Positions 44,802 through 51,337 of a stretch of DNA of 51,337 bases are shown here, one piece after another (the first letter of the stretch is position 1; every line of letters begins with the position of its first letter). Below the pieces are notes generated by a model. The model was given only the letters and a program-made list of their open reading frames with translations, had not been told where the DNA came from and searched no databases. A program made the position numbers and the translations under genes. The DNA is from SIG299 sp045531895. GTDB taxonomy: Bacteria > Bacillota > Clostridia > Lachnospirales > Lachnospiraceae. Location: NCBI GenBank assembly GCA_045531895.1, contig JAZSEW010000030.1, positions 1-51,337 of the forward strand. Direction: 5' to 3'.

Positions 44802-44883
44802 GATTGCTTCTCACCTTCCACAAATCCCAAATACATCAATATAATCATTCATCCTGAAAAACTTCTGATAATACAGCTTTGTA

Positions 44884-45441
44884 CTATCCAATTCCGTATA
44901 CCACAATTCCCAAACCTGCCGAAATCAAAATCAACAATATAGGTGAAGGTTTCTTTATCTTACATTTTGGCAACACATACAGGATAACTACCAGAATAAC
45001 AGTTATCAGCATTGCTTGAATATCTATGCCGCTTACAGTAAAACAATGGCTTATCATCATGTACAACCCTGTTGCCAGAATAATACCAATAATACAAGGT
45101 TTCATCCCCTGTAGTACTGCCTGCACTGCCGGATGCTTTATAGCGTGCTTTAACACTGCTGTAATTAACAGCATTATCACAAAAGATGGTATCACCACTG
45201 CTGTGGTTGCAAGAAGACTACCTAAAATTCCTGCCTGGGTACTTCCCACATAGGTTGCCAGATTAATCATAATCGGTCCCGGCGTGGATTCACTAACCGC
45301 AATCATATAGGTTAGCTCTTCTTCTGCAAGCCATCCATACTTTAGTACCACATCACGAATAAGCGGAATAGCTCCGTAGGCTCCGCCAAAGGCAAAGCAT
45401 CCTACATATAAAAATCCAAGAAACAGTTCCAGATAAATCAT
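44884..45441 (-). CDS. Chromate transporter, short subunit
   Basis: 185 residues with about five hydrophobic segments and the CHR-family start LFLGFLYVGCFAFGGAYGAIPLI, then AVSESTPGPIMINLATYVGS. One-domain CHR proteins work as pairs; the partner overlaps upstream by four bases. In anaerobes these may export chromate or another oxyanion. Last gene before an 80-base gap without an obvious terminator. Confidence 0.9.
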   Translation of the reverse strand: MIYLELFLGFLYVGCFAFGGAYGAIPLIRDVVLKYGWLAEEELTYMIAVSESTPGPIMINLATYVGSTQAGILGSLLATTAVVIPSFVIMLLITAVLKHAIKHPAVQAVLQGMKPCIIGIILATGLYMMISHCFTVSGIDIQAMLITVILVVILYVLPKCKIKKPSPILLILISAGLGIVVYGIG

Positions 45442-45998
45442 GCGTTCCTGCCTCCCTTCGCAAAATACACAGCCAGACTAACCATCGCTGCAACAAACAT
45501 TAACAACACAGAAGAAATGCGTACAGAAAACAGGTTGATGCAAAGCATTGCAAAAAGACCAAACAACATAAATCCACGGCTTAACTTCTTTGTAGGCATT
45601 TTCTTCAACATTTTTAATCCTGCGTCAAAAATCAACAGACCCACACCAATTTTAATGCCTTGAAAAGCATTGGCAATCAGAGTAAATTCCATAAACTGTT
45701 CCAAAAACATAGAAATCAAAAAGATAATGATAAAGGACGGCAGCACCATACCGACAGTTGCCGCCAAAGCACCTACAACACCTGCTCGTTTATAACCCAC
45801 ATGAGTTGCCGTGTTTATAGCAATCGGTCCCGGTGTGGATTCCGCAATTACCGCAATGTCCATCATCTCATCGTGAGTCATCCACTTTTTCTGTTCCACA
45901 CAAAGGTTTTCAATAATACCAATCATGGCATATCCACCTCCAAAGGTGAACAGCCCAACTTTTGCAAAGCATAAAAATAATTCTACTAAAACATTCAT
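45438..45998 (-). CDS. Chromate transporter, short subunit
   Basis: About 186 residues from the ATG at 45998; a longer reading to 46100 would overlap the methyltransferase gene and adds a basic stretch not seen in the family. CHR marks: LFLCFAKVGLFTFGGGYAMI and AVIAESTPGPIAINTATHVGY. Together with the overlapping downstream gene it forms the usual two-gene CHR transporter. Ribosome site is weak (AAGAAAAG). Confidence 0.9.
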   Translation of the reverse strand: MNVLVELFLCFAKVGLFTFGGGYAMIGIIENLCVEQKKWMTHDEMMDIAVIAESTPGPIAINTATHVGYKRAGVVGALAATVGMVLPSFIIIFLISMFLEQFMEFTLIANAFQGIKIGVGLLIFDAGLKMLKKMPTKKLSRGFMLFGLFAMLCINLFSVRISSVLLMFVAAMVSLAVYFAKGGRNA

Positions 45999-46017
45999 TT
46001 TCTTTTCTTCTTTCTTG

Positions 46018-46779
46018 CTATTTTCGCACCACGTAGAGATACCGTGCCATCTTCTTTTGAAATTCTTCGTAAGGCACCTTGGCATATTCCGTCTGACCAA
46101 TCAGCATTTCGTACCAGTTTTGATGCCCTTCTGCCATAAACTCTTCTTGATATCTTTCTGCTGTCACACGTTTTTTCAAAAGCAATTCATAGGTCTGCTT
46201 TGTGATGTCTGTCACCTCATACTGCATTCTATTCTGCTTCAGCGCCTTAGCCAATACCGTTGTGTGTATATCCTTGGTTTTTGGCATGACATCGCCCTCC
46301 TGATAGCCCACAAAAAAGACACCCTCCGGCTTTAACCAGCGTTTTACCTGTGCCACAAAGGCAGTCATATTCTTGGCAAAATACATGGTATCCATGGAGA
46401 TGATGACATCAAATTGTTCTGTCTGATACTCGATTTTTCCGATAACACCTTCCCGGAACTCTGCATTCGCAGGATATAATTTCCTTGCTGTTTGTATGGC
46501 TTTCTCCGAATAATCAAAACCATGTATAAAAGCTCCTGTTTTCTTCTGCAAATAACCTAACATTTTTCCGTTACCACAGCCGATGTCCAGAATGTGTACA
46601 TTTTCGCATCGAGATATATAGGGTAAAATCATATCAATTTGTGCCAAATCGCTAAAACCATCCTGAGAAAAGTCTTCACCGAAAGTTTCTCTGCAAAAAG
46701 CACGAAAGGCGTTAGACTGTGATGCCATAGTGTAAAATTCTTCATAGACATCATAGAATAATAAGTCGCTTTTATTCAT
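46018..46779 (-). CDS. Class I SAM-dependent methyltransferase
   Basis: 253 residues. SAM motif I ILDIGCGNGKMLGYL (about 57-71), motif II near FDVIISMDTMYF, and a core Rossmann methyltransferase pattern. The N-terminal SDLLFYDVYEEFYTMA part and C-terminal LIGQTEYAKVPYEEF end resemble small-molecule methyltransferases. Its ATG overlaps the upstream stop codon (TAATG). Substrate unknown. Confidence 0.9.
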   Translation of the reverse strand: MNKSDLLFYDVYEEFYTMASQSNAFRAFCRETFGEDFSQDGFSDLAQIDMILPYISRCENVHILDIGCGNGKMLGYLQKKTGAFIHGFDYSEKAIQTARKLYPANAEFREGVIGKIEYQTEQFDVIISMDTMYFAKNMTAFVAQVKRWLKPEGVFFVGYQEGDVMPKTKDIHTTVLAKALKQNRMQYEVTDITKQTYELLLKKRVTAERYQEEFMAEGHQNWYEMLIGQTEYAKVPYEEFQKKMARYLYVVRK

Positions 46780-47327
46780 TACGATTCCCCCTCGTTACAA
46801 TAGTCATCATCCCATAATTGGACTTCAATGTAACCATACTTCGCTCTAACTTCTTCCAAAAATTCTTCCAAAGTTCCTTCGTATGTACTGATTTTCTCTA
46901 ATAAATCAGTTTTTGACAGCATAGCAATTGTTCCATTTTGCTTTAATGTGGACATACTGTCTCCTAAAGTAAAACTAATTCTTTCTGATGGAATTTTTAC
47001 AAGTGGCAGTTTTGTCACAATTCCATTATCAAACCATTGATTTAAATACTCACTCCCTTGTAAAACAAAAGAAAGAGGATGTTCATTGTTTGGCCTACCT
47101 CCCAACGCTATAAATCTTTCGTAAAGTATTTTATCTGTCGCCAAGCGCTCTGGATAATATACCGCAAAATCCGCAAACCTCCAAAATGCAGTACTCCCCT
47201 TATTCTTTTCTGCCAACTCAGCAGCTAATTCAAAGGCAGCTTCTTTAGGCAGACGCATTATATTTTTCAGAGGTGTACAATTATTATGACAATAATTTAC
47301 GATATACAACTGTTCTTCGTTAATCAT
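46779..47327 (-). CDS. Unrecognised 182-residue protein
   Basis: The ATG at 47327 (MINEEQLYIVNYC) has AGGAG 11 bases upstream; the reading from 47366 adds 13 residues. No known family recognised. Marks: a helix LPKEAAFELAAELAEKN, a Phe/Tyr/Arg-rich core FWRFADFAVYYPERL, HPLSFVLQGSEYLNQWFDNG, and a C-terminal GYIEVQLWDDDYC. No signal or membrane segment. Sits between two methyltransferases with a one-base overlap downstream, so likely co-translated. Composition is somewhat AT-richer than neighbours by eye. Confidence 0.7.
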   Translation of the reverse strand: MINEEQLYIVNYCHNNCTPLKNIMRLPKEAAFELAAELAEKNKGSTAFWRFADFAVYYPERLATDKILYERFIALGGRPNNEHPLSFVLQGSEYLNQWFDNGIVTKLPLVKIPSERISFTLGDSMSTLKQNGTIAMLSKTDLLEKISTYEGTLEEFLEEVRAKYGYIEVQLWDDDYCNEGES

Positions 47328-47369
47328 AATAAACAAATCTCCTGCCAGACAAATTCTATGTAACATTCC

Positions 47370-48125
47370 TTACAACGGCTTCTGCACCAAATACAGCGGA
47401 ATCGTGTCAATCAGCGTAATCTTATCTCCCACATTCTGAATTGCTTTCCTGATTCCCTCATAGAACTTCGATTTATATGGTTCCTCCAAATTGATATGAT
47501 CACAATGGGTTCCAATATAGGAGCAGAATTCCTCTGCATTAAGCACCCGTTCTTTTTTCCATTCCTTGTATACAAAATTAGTAAAGCCATAATTTATGGC
47601 ATTCTTATATTCCATCTTACAAGTGTATTTTTGCTTTACATGAAAATGCTGTTCATACACTTTATCCATTTCTTCCGCCAGCCCCGGATTTGCCGTCCAC
47701 CGGTCACAACGTGCCATAAACATAGCCAGATAACCGCCCGGTTTTAACATATCATATGTTTTTGTAAACGCAATCTGCTCCGGTATCCACTGAATCGTTG
47801 CCGCAGAATACACCAAATTGTAGGTTTCTTTTTCAAATTCATAGGTTTCAAAATCTGCATTCACAATATGAAAGTTTGAATACCCACCAAACTTCTCTTT
47901 CATCACCGCTGTGAAGTTTTCTCCAAGCTCGATGGCAGTATAATCGCAGCCTGTTTTCAAGACTGGCTCTGTTGCCTGCCCGGTTCCCGGACCGATTTCC
48001 AATACTTTTTTCTGCGAATCCAGCCCGCAAACCTGCCTAAGCTCCTGAAATAATTCCTGACAATACCTTAAACGAAACTTATCAAATTCCTCCGGTATTT
48101 TGTCAAATGTCTTTCGAAAATCCAT
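47370..48125 (-). CDS. Class I SAM-dependent methyltransferase (trans-aconitate-like)
   Basis: 251 residues. SAM motif I VLEIGPGTGQATEPVL (about 40-55), TAIELGENF as motif II acidic residue, and YNLVYSAATIQWIPE as motif IV, close to Tam-like methyltransferases and MPBQ/UbiE-type Rossmann enzymes. The C-terminal helices EFCSYIGTHCDHINL and KITLIDTIPLYLVQKP fit the family. ATG follows AGGAGG. Substrate not deducible. Confidence 0.88.
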   Translation of the reverse strand: MDFRKTFDKIPEEFDKFRLRYCQELFQELRQVCGLDSQKKVLEIGPGTGQATEPVLKTGCDYTAIELGENFTAVMKEKFGGYSNFHIVNADFETYEFEKETYNLVYSAATIQWIPEQIAFTKTYDMLKPGGYLAMFMARCDRWTANPGLAEEMDKVYEQHFHVKQKYTCKMEYKNAINYGFTNFVYKEWKKERVLNAEEFCSYIGTHCDHINLEEPYKSKFYEGIRKAIQNVGDKITLIDTIPLYLVQKPL

Positions 48126-48208
48126 GTTATGCCTCCTAAGCTTTGCTTGTCAACAAGTTACTTCCCGAACACTTTGTTTCAAAAAACATTCTCGTCCCAA
48201 TTAAAATG

Positions 48209-48237
48209 ATTATACTATAAAAACAGCTCTATGAAAA
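48209..48237 (-). promoter_or_regulatory. Promoter of the methyltransferase-chromate gene cluster
   Basis: TTTTCA (48237-48232), 17 bp, TATAAT (48214-48209) on the minus strand, directly after the histidine kinase terminator and about 85 bases before the ATG at 48125. Confidence 0.6.
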
Positions 48238-48239
48238 GC

Positions 48240-48286
48240 AAAAAAAGAACAAGACCTCACATAGTTGTAAAGCCCTGTTCTTTTTT
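48240..48286 (-). terminator. Terminator of the histidine kinase gene
   Basis: 48274-48283 pairs with 48244-48253 (10 bp with one G-U), with a T-run on both outer sides (TTTTTTT on the minus strand), so it can act in both directions. It starts four bases past the kinase stop. Confidence 0.8.
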
Positions 48287-48290
48287 ATTC

Positions 48291-50636
48291 CTATTTCGAT
48301 AAGAAAAATCCTGCCAGCATTTTCTCCAGCTTATCCATCTCTACCGGCTTCGACAGGTAATCCGAAAAACCTTCTTTCAAATAACTTTCTTTCATTCCCG
48401 GCAGTGCATTCGCAGTCAGTACAACAATAGGGGTATTCTGATTCAGGTTTTCCTTGTCCTCCCGTATCATATGCAGCGTCTGAATTCCATCCGGCTCCGG
48501 CATCATATGGTCTAGCAAAATCAGGTCATACTTCTTCGCCTTTGTCATTTCCAGACATTCCTTACCGCCCGAAGCTGTATCTAATTGTGCTTTGGTGTCC
48601 TCCAACAATCCCTTCATCACCATTAAATTCATCTTTGTATCATCTACTACCAACAGTTTTACTTCCGGTATTCTTAATGGTTTGTCGGCTGATAGTACCT
48701 CCACTGTACTGGCTTGGCGTTTCCGTTCCAGACTTCCCATAGGAGATGCATCTACAACTGTCTGTGGTATTCTGACAATAAAGCAGCTTCCTTTCCCATA
48801 TTCACTGCTCACTTCTATTGTACCATCCATAATATCTACCAATTGTTTTGCAATATTCAGTCCCAATCCGGTTCCTTCTATATACCGGTTTTTAGACAGT
48901 TCGAAACGCTGAAAGCTTGCAAAAAGTTTTTCCATATTTTCTTCCTTAATACCGATTCCGGTATCTTTCACGGAAAATTCCAGTACGAAGTTATTTTCAT
49001 TCCAAATACCCTTTGCAGAAAAAGTAACATTGCCTTTTTCCGTATACTTTATGGCATTGGACAACAGATTATTTAAAATCTGCTTAATGCGAACCTCATC
49101 TCCCTTTAAAACAGAAGGCATCGTCTCATCAATTTCCAACTTAAATTCCAGATTCTTTTTTTGAGCACGAATTTGATTTCCAAAAATTGAATCTTTAATA
49201 AGCAAAGCCAGACCATAATCGCTTTCCACCACTACCAGCTTTCCTGCTTCCATTTTTGAAAAATCCAACACATCATTCACAAGTCCCAGCAACATCTGAC
49301 TGGACCTCTTAATATTCTCCGCGTATTCTGTGATGTCCTCATCCTTGCTTTTCCGCAAAATCATCTCATTCATACCAATTACTGCATTAATTGGTGTACG
49401 AATTTCATGAGACATGTTTGCCAAAAATTTCGCTTTAGATTTACTGGCTGCAATAGCAACCTGTTTCTCCTTTTCAATATTAAACAAATCCCGTACCGTT
49501 TTCATAGCTGCAGTCACCAATAATGCAACAAGTCCTATGCACAAAAAGATTCCGTTTAATCTGGCACTGACCATATAAACCAGCACAATTTCACATACAC
49601 CCATCAAAATCAATATTCCGAAGCCTATCGCAACTTCACGGTATTCTCTGATATGTCCCCTTACAAAATCTAGCACACCAGAAACTATCATCGTCACTAT
49701 CAGCAGAATAATAATGATGTGAGAAGATGTCATTGTTTCAAAAAAATCTCTCACCTCAAGCATCTGTAAAACTGTAACTGCCACAAAATTAAGTGCTGTG
49801 GCACCTCCCAAAAGCATATACACCTTCTGATACCGGAAATTCTGAATGCTATTAATATAAGACAGTATCGGATACGGCAACATTGCAATCATTAAAAATC
49901 CCATCAGCATCGCAACCGTACTATTTGGAAGGAAAAACTGCCGAAGCCTGGACTCCACCAACAGCCAGGTAGCCGCAATCAATATGCCCGTACCCAGATA
50001 AATCAGGTCCGCCTTTTTCTTATAAATGATTTGTATAAAAAGACAGCCGCCCACAACAAATAAAGCAACTAAAAACATAAATGCAGCCATAATGGCAGAA
50101 GGTGCATACATTCCATAAAAGTGTCTCTGAATATCGGACAATTCTCCCGTATAAACTTCACTTACATAGCCTGCATAATTGGAGTCACTCATGAGTTCTA
50201 TACGCAGTTCTTTTCCTGCATCTTCCTCATACACCTCAAAAAAAACATAGGTCATCGTGCTTGTCTTTCCTACCGGCTGTGTATCCAGTGTAGAATATTC
50301 CTTTCGCAGTTCATCACCTACATATATTTTTACTTCCTGCTGCATACTGCGAATACAAAAAGAAGTATCTTCCTGGTTCAGCGGCAGACTCGTAACAACA
50401 TATATCCATTCTCCGCGTTTGGCCTCATATTCTCCAGGCACCTGCGCAGGCTCCCTGCTTCCATCATTTCGCTCCCGCACCCATTCCCCTTCATAGTTAC
50501 GAAAAGTACTGATTTCAAACCCATTTTCCGGAGGAAGCAGTATCTCTCCAAAAATAAAAAACAGAAAAGAACAAAACAGCAGACATCCCAATATACATTG
50601 AATTATTTTCATTCCAACATTTTTTTGCTTTTTCAT
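48291..50636 (-). CDS. Hybrid sensor histidine kinase with receiver domain
   Basis: 781 residues. One N-terminal membrane segment (10-32), an extracytoplasmic beta-rich region (35-170), about seven hydrophobic segments (175-385), so the layout resembles 7TMR-DISM sensors. HisKA with His410 in NMSHEIRTP, HATPase with LNNLLSNAIKY (N-box), KDTGIGI and GTGLGL. A receiver domain (about 658-778) carries the acidic pair VDD and phosphorylatable Asp709 (LILLDHMMPEPDG) plus the conserved Lys in YLSKPV. No HPt domain or response regulator is next to it. ATG follows AAAGGA. Single-gene transcript. Confidence 0.95.
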   Translation of the reverse strand: MKKQKNVGMKIIQCILGCLLFCSFLFFIFGEILLPPENGFEISTFRNYEGEWVRERNDGSREPAQVPGEYEAKRGEWIYVVTSLPLNQEDTSFCIRSMQQEVKIYVGDELRKEYSTLDTQPVGKTSTMTYVFFEVYEEDAGKELRIELMSDSNYAGYVSEVYTGELSDIQRHFYGMYAPSAIMAAFMFLVALFVVGGCLFIQIIYKKKADLIYLGTGILIAATWLLVESRLRQFFLPNSTVAMLMGFLMIAMLPYPILSYINSIQNFRYQKVYMLLGGATALNFVAVTVLQMLEVRDFFETMTSSHIIIILLIVTMIVSGVLDFVRGHIREYREVAIGFGILILMGVCEIVLVYMVSARLNGIFLCIGLVALLVTAAMKTVRDLFNIEKEKQVAIAASKSKAKFLANMSHEIRTPINAVIGMNEMILRKSKDEDITEYAENIKRSSQMLLGLVNDVLDFSKMEAGKLVVVESDYGLALLIKDSIFGNQIRAQKKNLEFKLEIDETMPSVLKGDEVRIKQILNNLLSNAIKYTEKGNVTFSAKGIWNENNFVLEFSVKDTGIGIKEENMEKLFASFQRFELSKNRYIEGTGLGLNIAKQLVDIMDGTIEVSSEYGKGSCFIVRIPQTVVDASPMGSLERKRQASTVEVLSADKPLRIPEVKLLVVDDTKMNLMVMKGLLEDTKAQLDTASGGKECLEMTKAKKYDLILLDHMMPEPDGIQTLHMIREDKENLNQNTPIVVLTANALPGMKESYLKEGFSDYLSKPVEMDKLEKMLAGFFLSK

Positions 50637-50704
50637 ATGTATCCTTTCCCCTTTACACGTCTTGCAACAGTAAGTGCTTTGAGCTATATTCCATAGATAT
50701 TTTA

Positions 50705-50733
50705 ATTTTACTATACCGGTATATGATAGTCAA
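50705..50733 (-). promoter_or_regulatory. Promoter of the hybrid kinase gene with a palindrome in the spacer
   Basis: TTGACT (50733-50728), 17 bp, TAAAAT (50710-50705) on the minus strand. The spacer holds TATACCGGTATA (50712-50723), a perfect 12-bp dyad placed where a repressor or MerR-type activator would act. Confidence 0.6.
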
Positions 50734-50749
50734 ACAAAAAATGTCGAAA

Positions 50750-50776
50750 GCGGGCGCAGATAAAATCTACGCCCGC
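50750..50776 (-). terminator. Terminator of serA
   Basis: GC-rich 12-bp stem (50750-50761 with 50765-50776, one G-U) with a 3-base loop, followed on the minus strand by TTTCGACATTTTTTG. It lies about 40 bases past the serA stop. Confidence 0.85.
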
Positions 50777-50817
50777 CCCCGCATTAGAAAGAGAGTCTAT
50801 AAAAAGTATGTAGTCAG

Positions 50818-51337
50818 CTAACCTTTAATGATGCGAACCTTTCTAACGCCCGCAATCGCTTCTAACTTTGCTGCAAGCTCTTCATTTGCAGCATCCACGT
50901 CAAGCACAGTATAAGAAGCTTCTCCCTTGCTCTTGTTCACCATGTTGTCAATGTTGATTCCCGCTGCGGAGAATACAGAAGTGAACTGTGCTAACATATT
51001 TGGTACATTATCATGGAAAATACCAACTCTTGCCGGTGTGGTGCAGATACCTGCATCTACTGCCGGGAAGTTTACGGAGTTAGTAATGTTACCGTTTTCT
51101 AAGAAATCCATTACCTGCTTAACTGCCATTACTGCACAGTTGTCCTCGGATTCTTCGGTGGAAGCACCAAGATGAGGAATGCAGATGGTGTTCTTCATAG
51201 CTGCGGATGCTGTGTTCGGGAAGTCGGTTACGTACTTAGCAACCTTACCGGACTCTAATGCTGCAGCCATATCGGTATCGTTTACCAAAGCGTCTCTGGA
51301 GAAGTTCAGAATCTTTACGCCGTCCTTCATCATAGCC
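50818..51337 (-). CDS. serA: D-3-phosphoglycerate dehydrogenase, C-terminal part (cut by window edge)
   Basis: First step of serine synthesis from 3-phosphoglycerate. Only the last 173 or so codons are present; the frame continues past 51337, where the residue before MMKDGVKILNFSRD is Ala, so the first Met in view is internal. Seen: end of the NAD-binding domain with HLGASTEESEDN (catalytic His), SVNFPAVDAG linker, then a C-terminal ACT domain (PNMLAQFTSVFSAAGINIDNM to VRKVRIIKG). The ACT domain suggests serine feedback control. It is a single short-form SerA. Confidence 0.93.
   Translation of the reverse strand, partial: AMMKDGVKILNFSRDALVNDTDMAAALESGKVAKYVTDFPNTASAAMKNTICIPHLGASTEESEDNCAVMAVKQVMDFLENGNITNSVNFPAVDAGICTTPARVGIFHDNVPNMLAQFTSVFSAAGINIDNMVNKSKGEASYTVLDVDAANEELAAKLEAIAGVRKVRIIKG

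Noticed and set aside
50121..50696. 191-codon plus-strand ORF
   Set aside because: Antisense to the histidine kinase sensor region and runs through its promoter; no supporting signals.

Overview
The window looks like chromosomal DNA of an anaerobic gut Firmicute, most likely Lachnospiraceae (class Clostridia). This is an inference from family content: a type III glutamine synthetase, a DUF5721 protein, a CmpB-type membrane protein, a YesL-like DUF624 protein, a yybP-ykoY manganese riboswitch, a CIRCE operator and strong AGGAGG ribosome binding sites throughout. I see no phage, insertion sequence, integrase, plasmid function or CRISPR array. Every protein gene is on the minus strand. The only plus-strand genes are two tRNAs.

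Layout in plus coordinates (transcription runs right to left). 1-5 kb: a very large peptide-type substrate-binding lipoprotein with a long structured leader, then an SsuBC/TauBC-type ABC ATPase and permease. 4.9-5.1 kb: tRNA-Pro(CGG) and tRNA-Thr(CGT). 5-8.3 kb: a DegV/FakB protein and htpG under a CIRCE element. 8.3-22.4 kb: DUF5721, TraX-like, a GlgX-like protein with degenerate catalytic motifs, an ABC-F ATPase, an NlpC/P60-like protein, glutamine synthetase III, MscS, glycogen branching enzyme with a long Lys/Glu tail, DUF624 and mannose-6-phosphate isomerase. 22.5-26 kb: a heterodimeric ABC exporter. 26-30 kb: EcsC, a pseudouridine synthase, a Nudix hydrolase, a DUF3237 domain fused to an APH(3')-like kinase, and an alpha/beta hydrolase. 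30-32.9 kb: an ECF-like sigma factor with a 350-residue extension, then mntP behind its manganese riboswitch.

33-35.5 kb is a LytTR - DUF3021 - ABC ATPase - ABC permease operon. 35.6-39.5 kb holds a CmpB-like membrane protein, an HTH/ParB-like fusion, an AAA ATPase and a Fic enzyme. 39.7-48.1 kb is a run of small housekeeping or accessory genes: peroxiredoxin, flavodoxin, HD hydrolase, Fe-S protein, GNAT, EEP-family hydrolase, an APH-like kinase, a split chromate transporter, two methyltransferases and two unrecognised genes. 48.3-50.6 kb is a hybrid histidine kinase. The right edge cuts serA.

The most unusual items are the nested-palindrome leader at 2786-2876, the GlgX-like probable pseudoenzyme, the DUF3237-APH fusion, the Lys/Glu tail on the branching enzyme, the Fic/AAA ATPase pair, and the readable switching mechanism of the mntP riboswitch. 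I did not find a clearly new multi-gene system; these are candidates of varying strength. All family names come from recognising motifs by eye; no database search was run.
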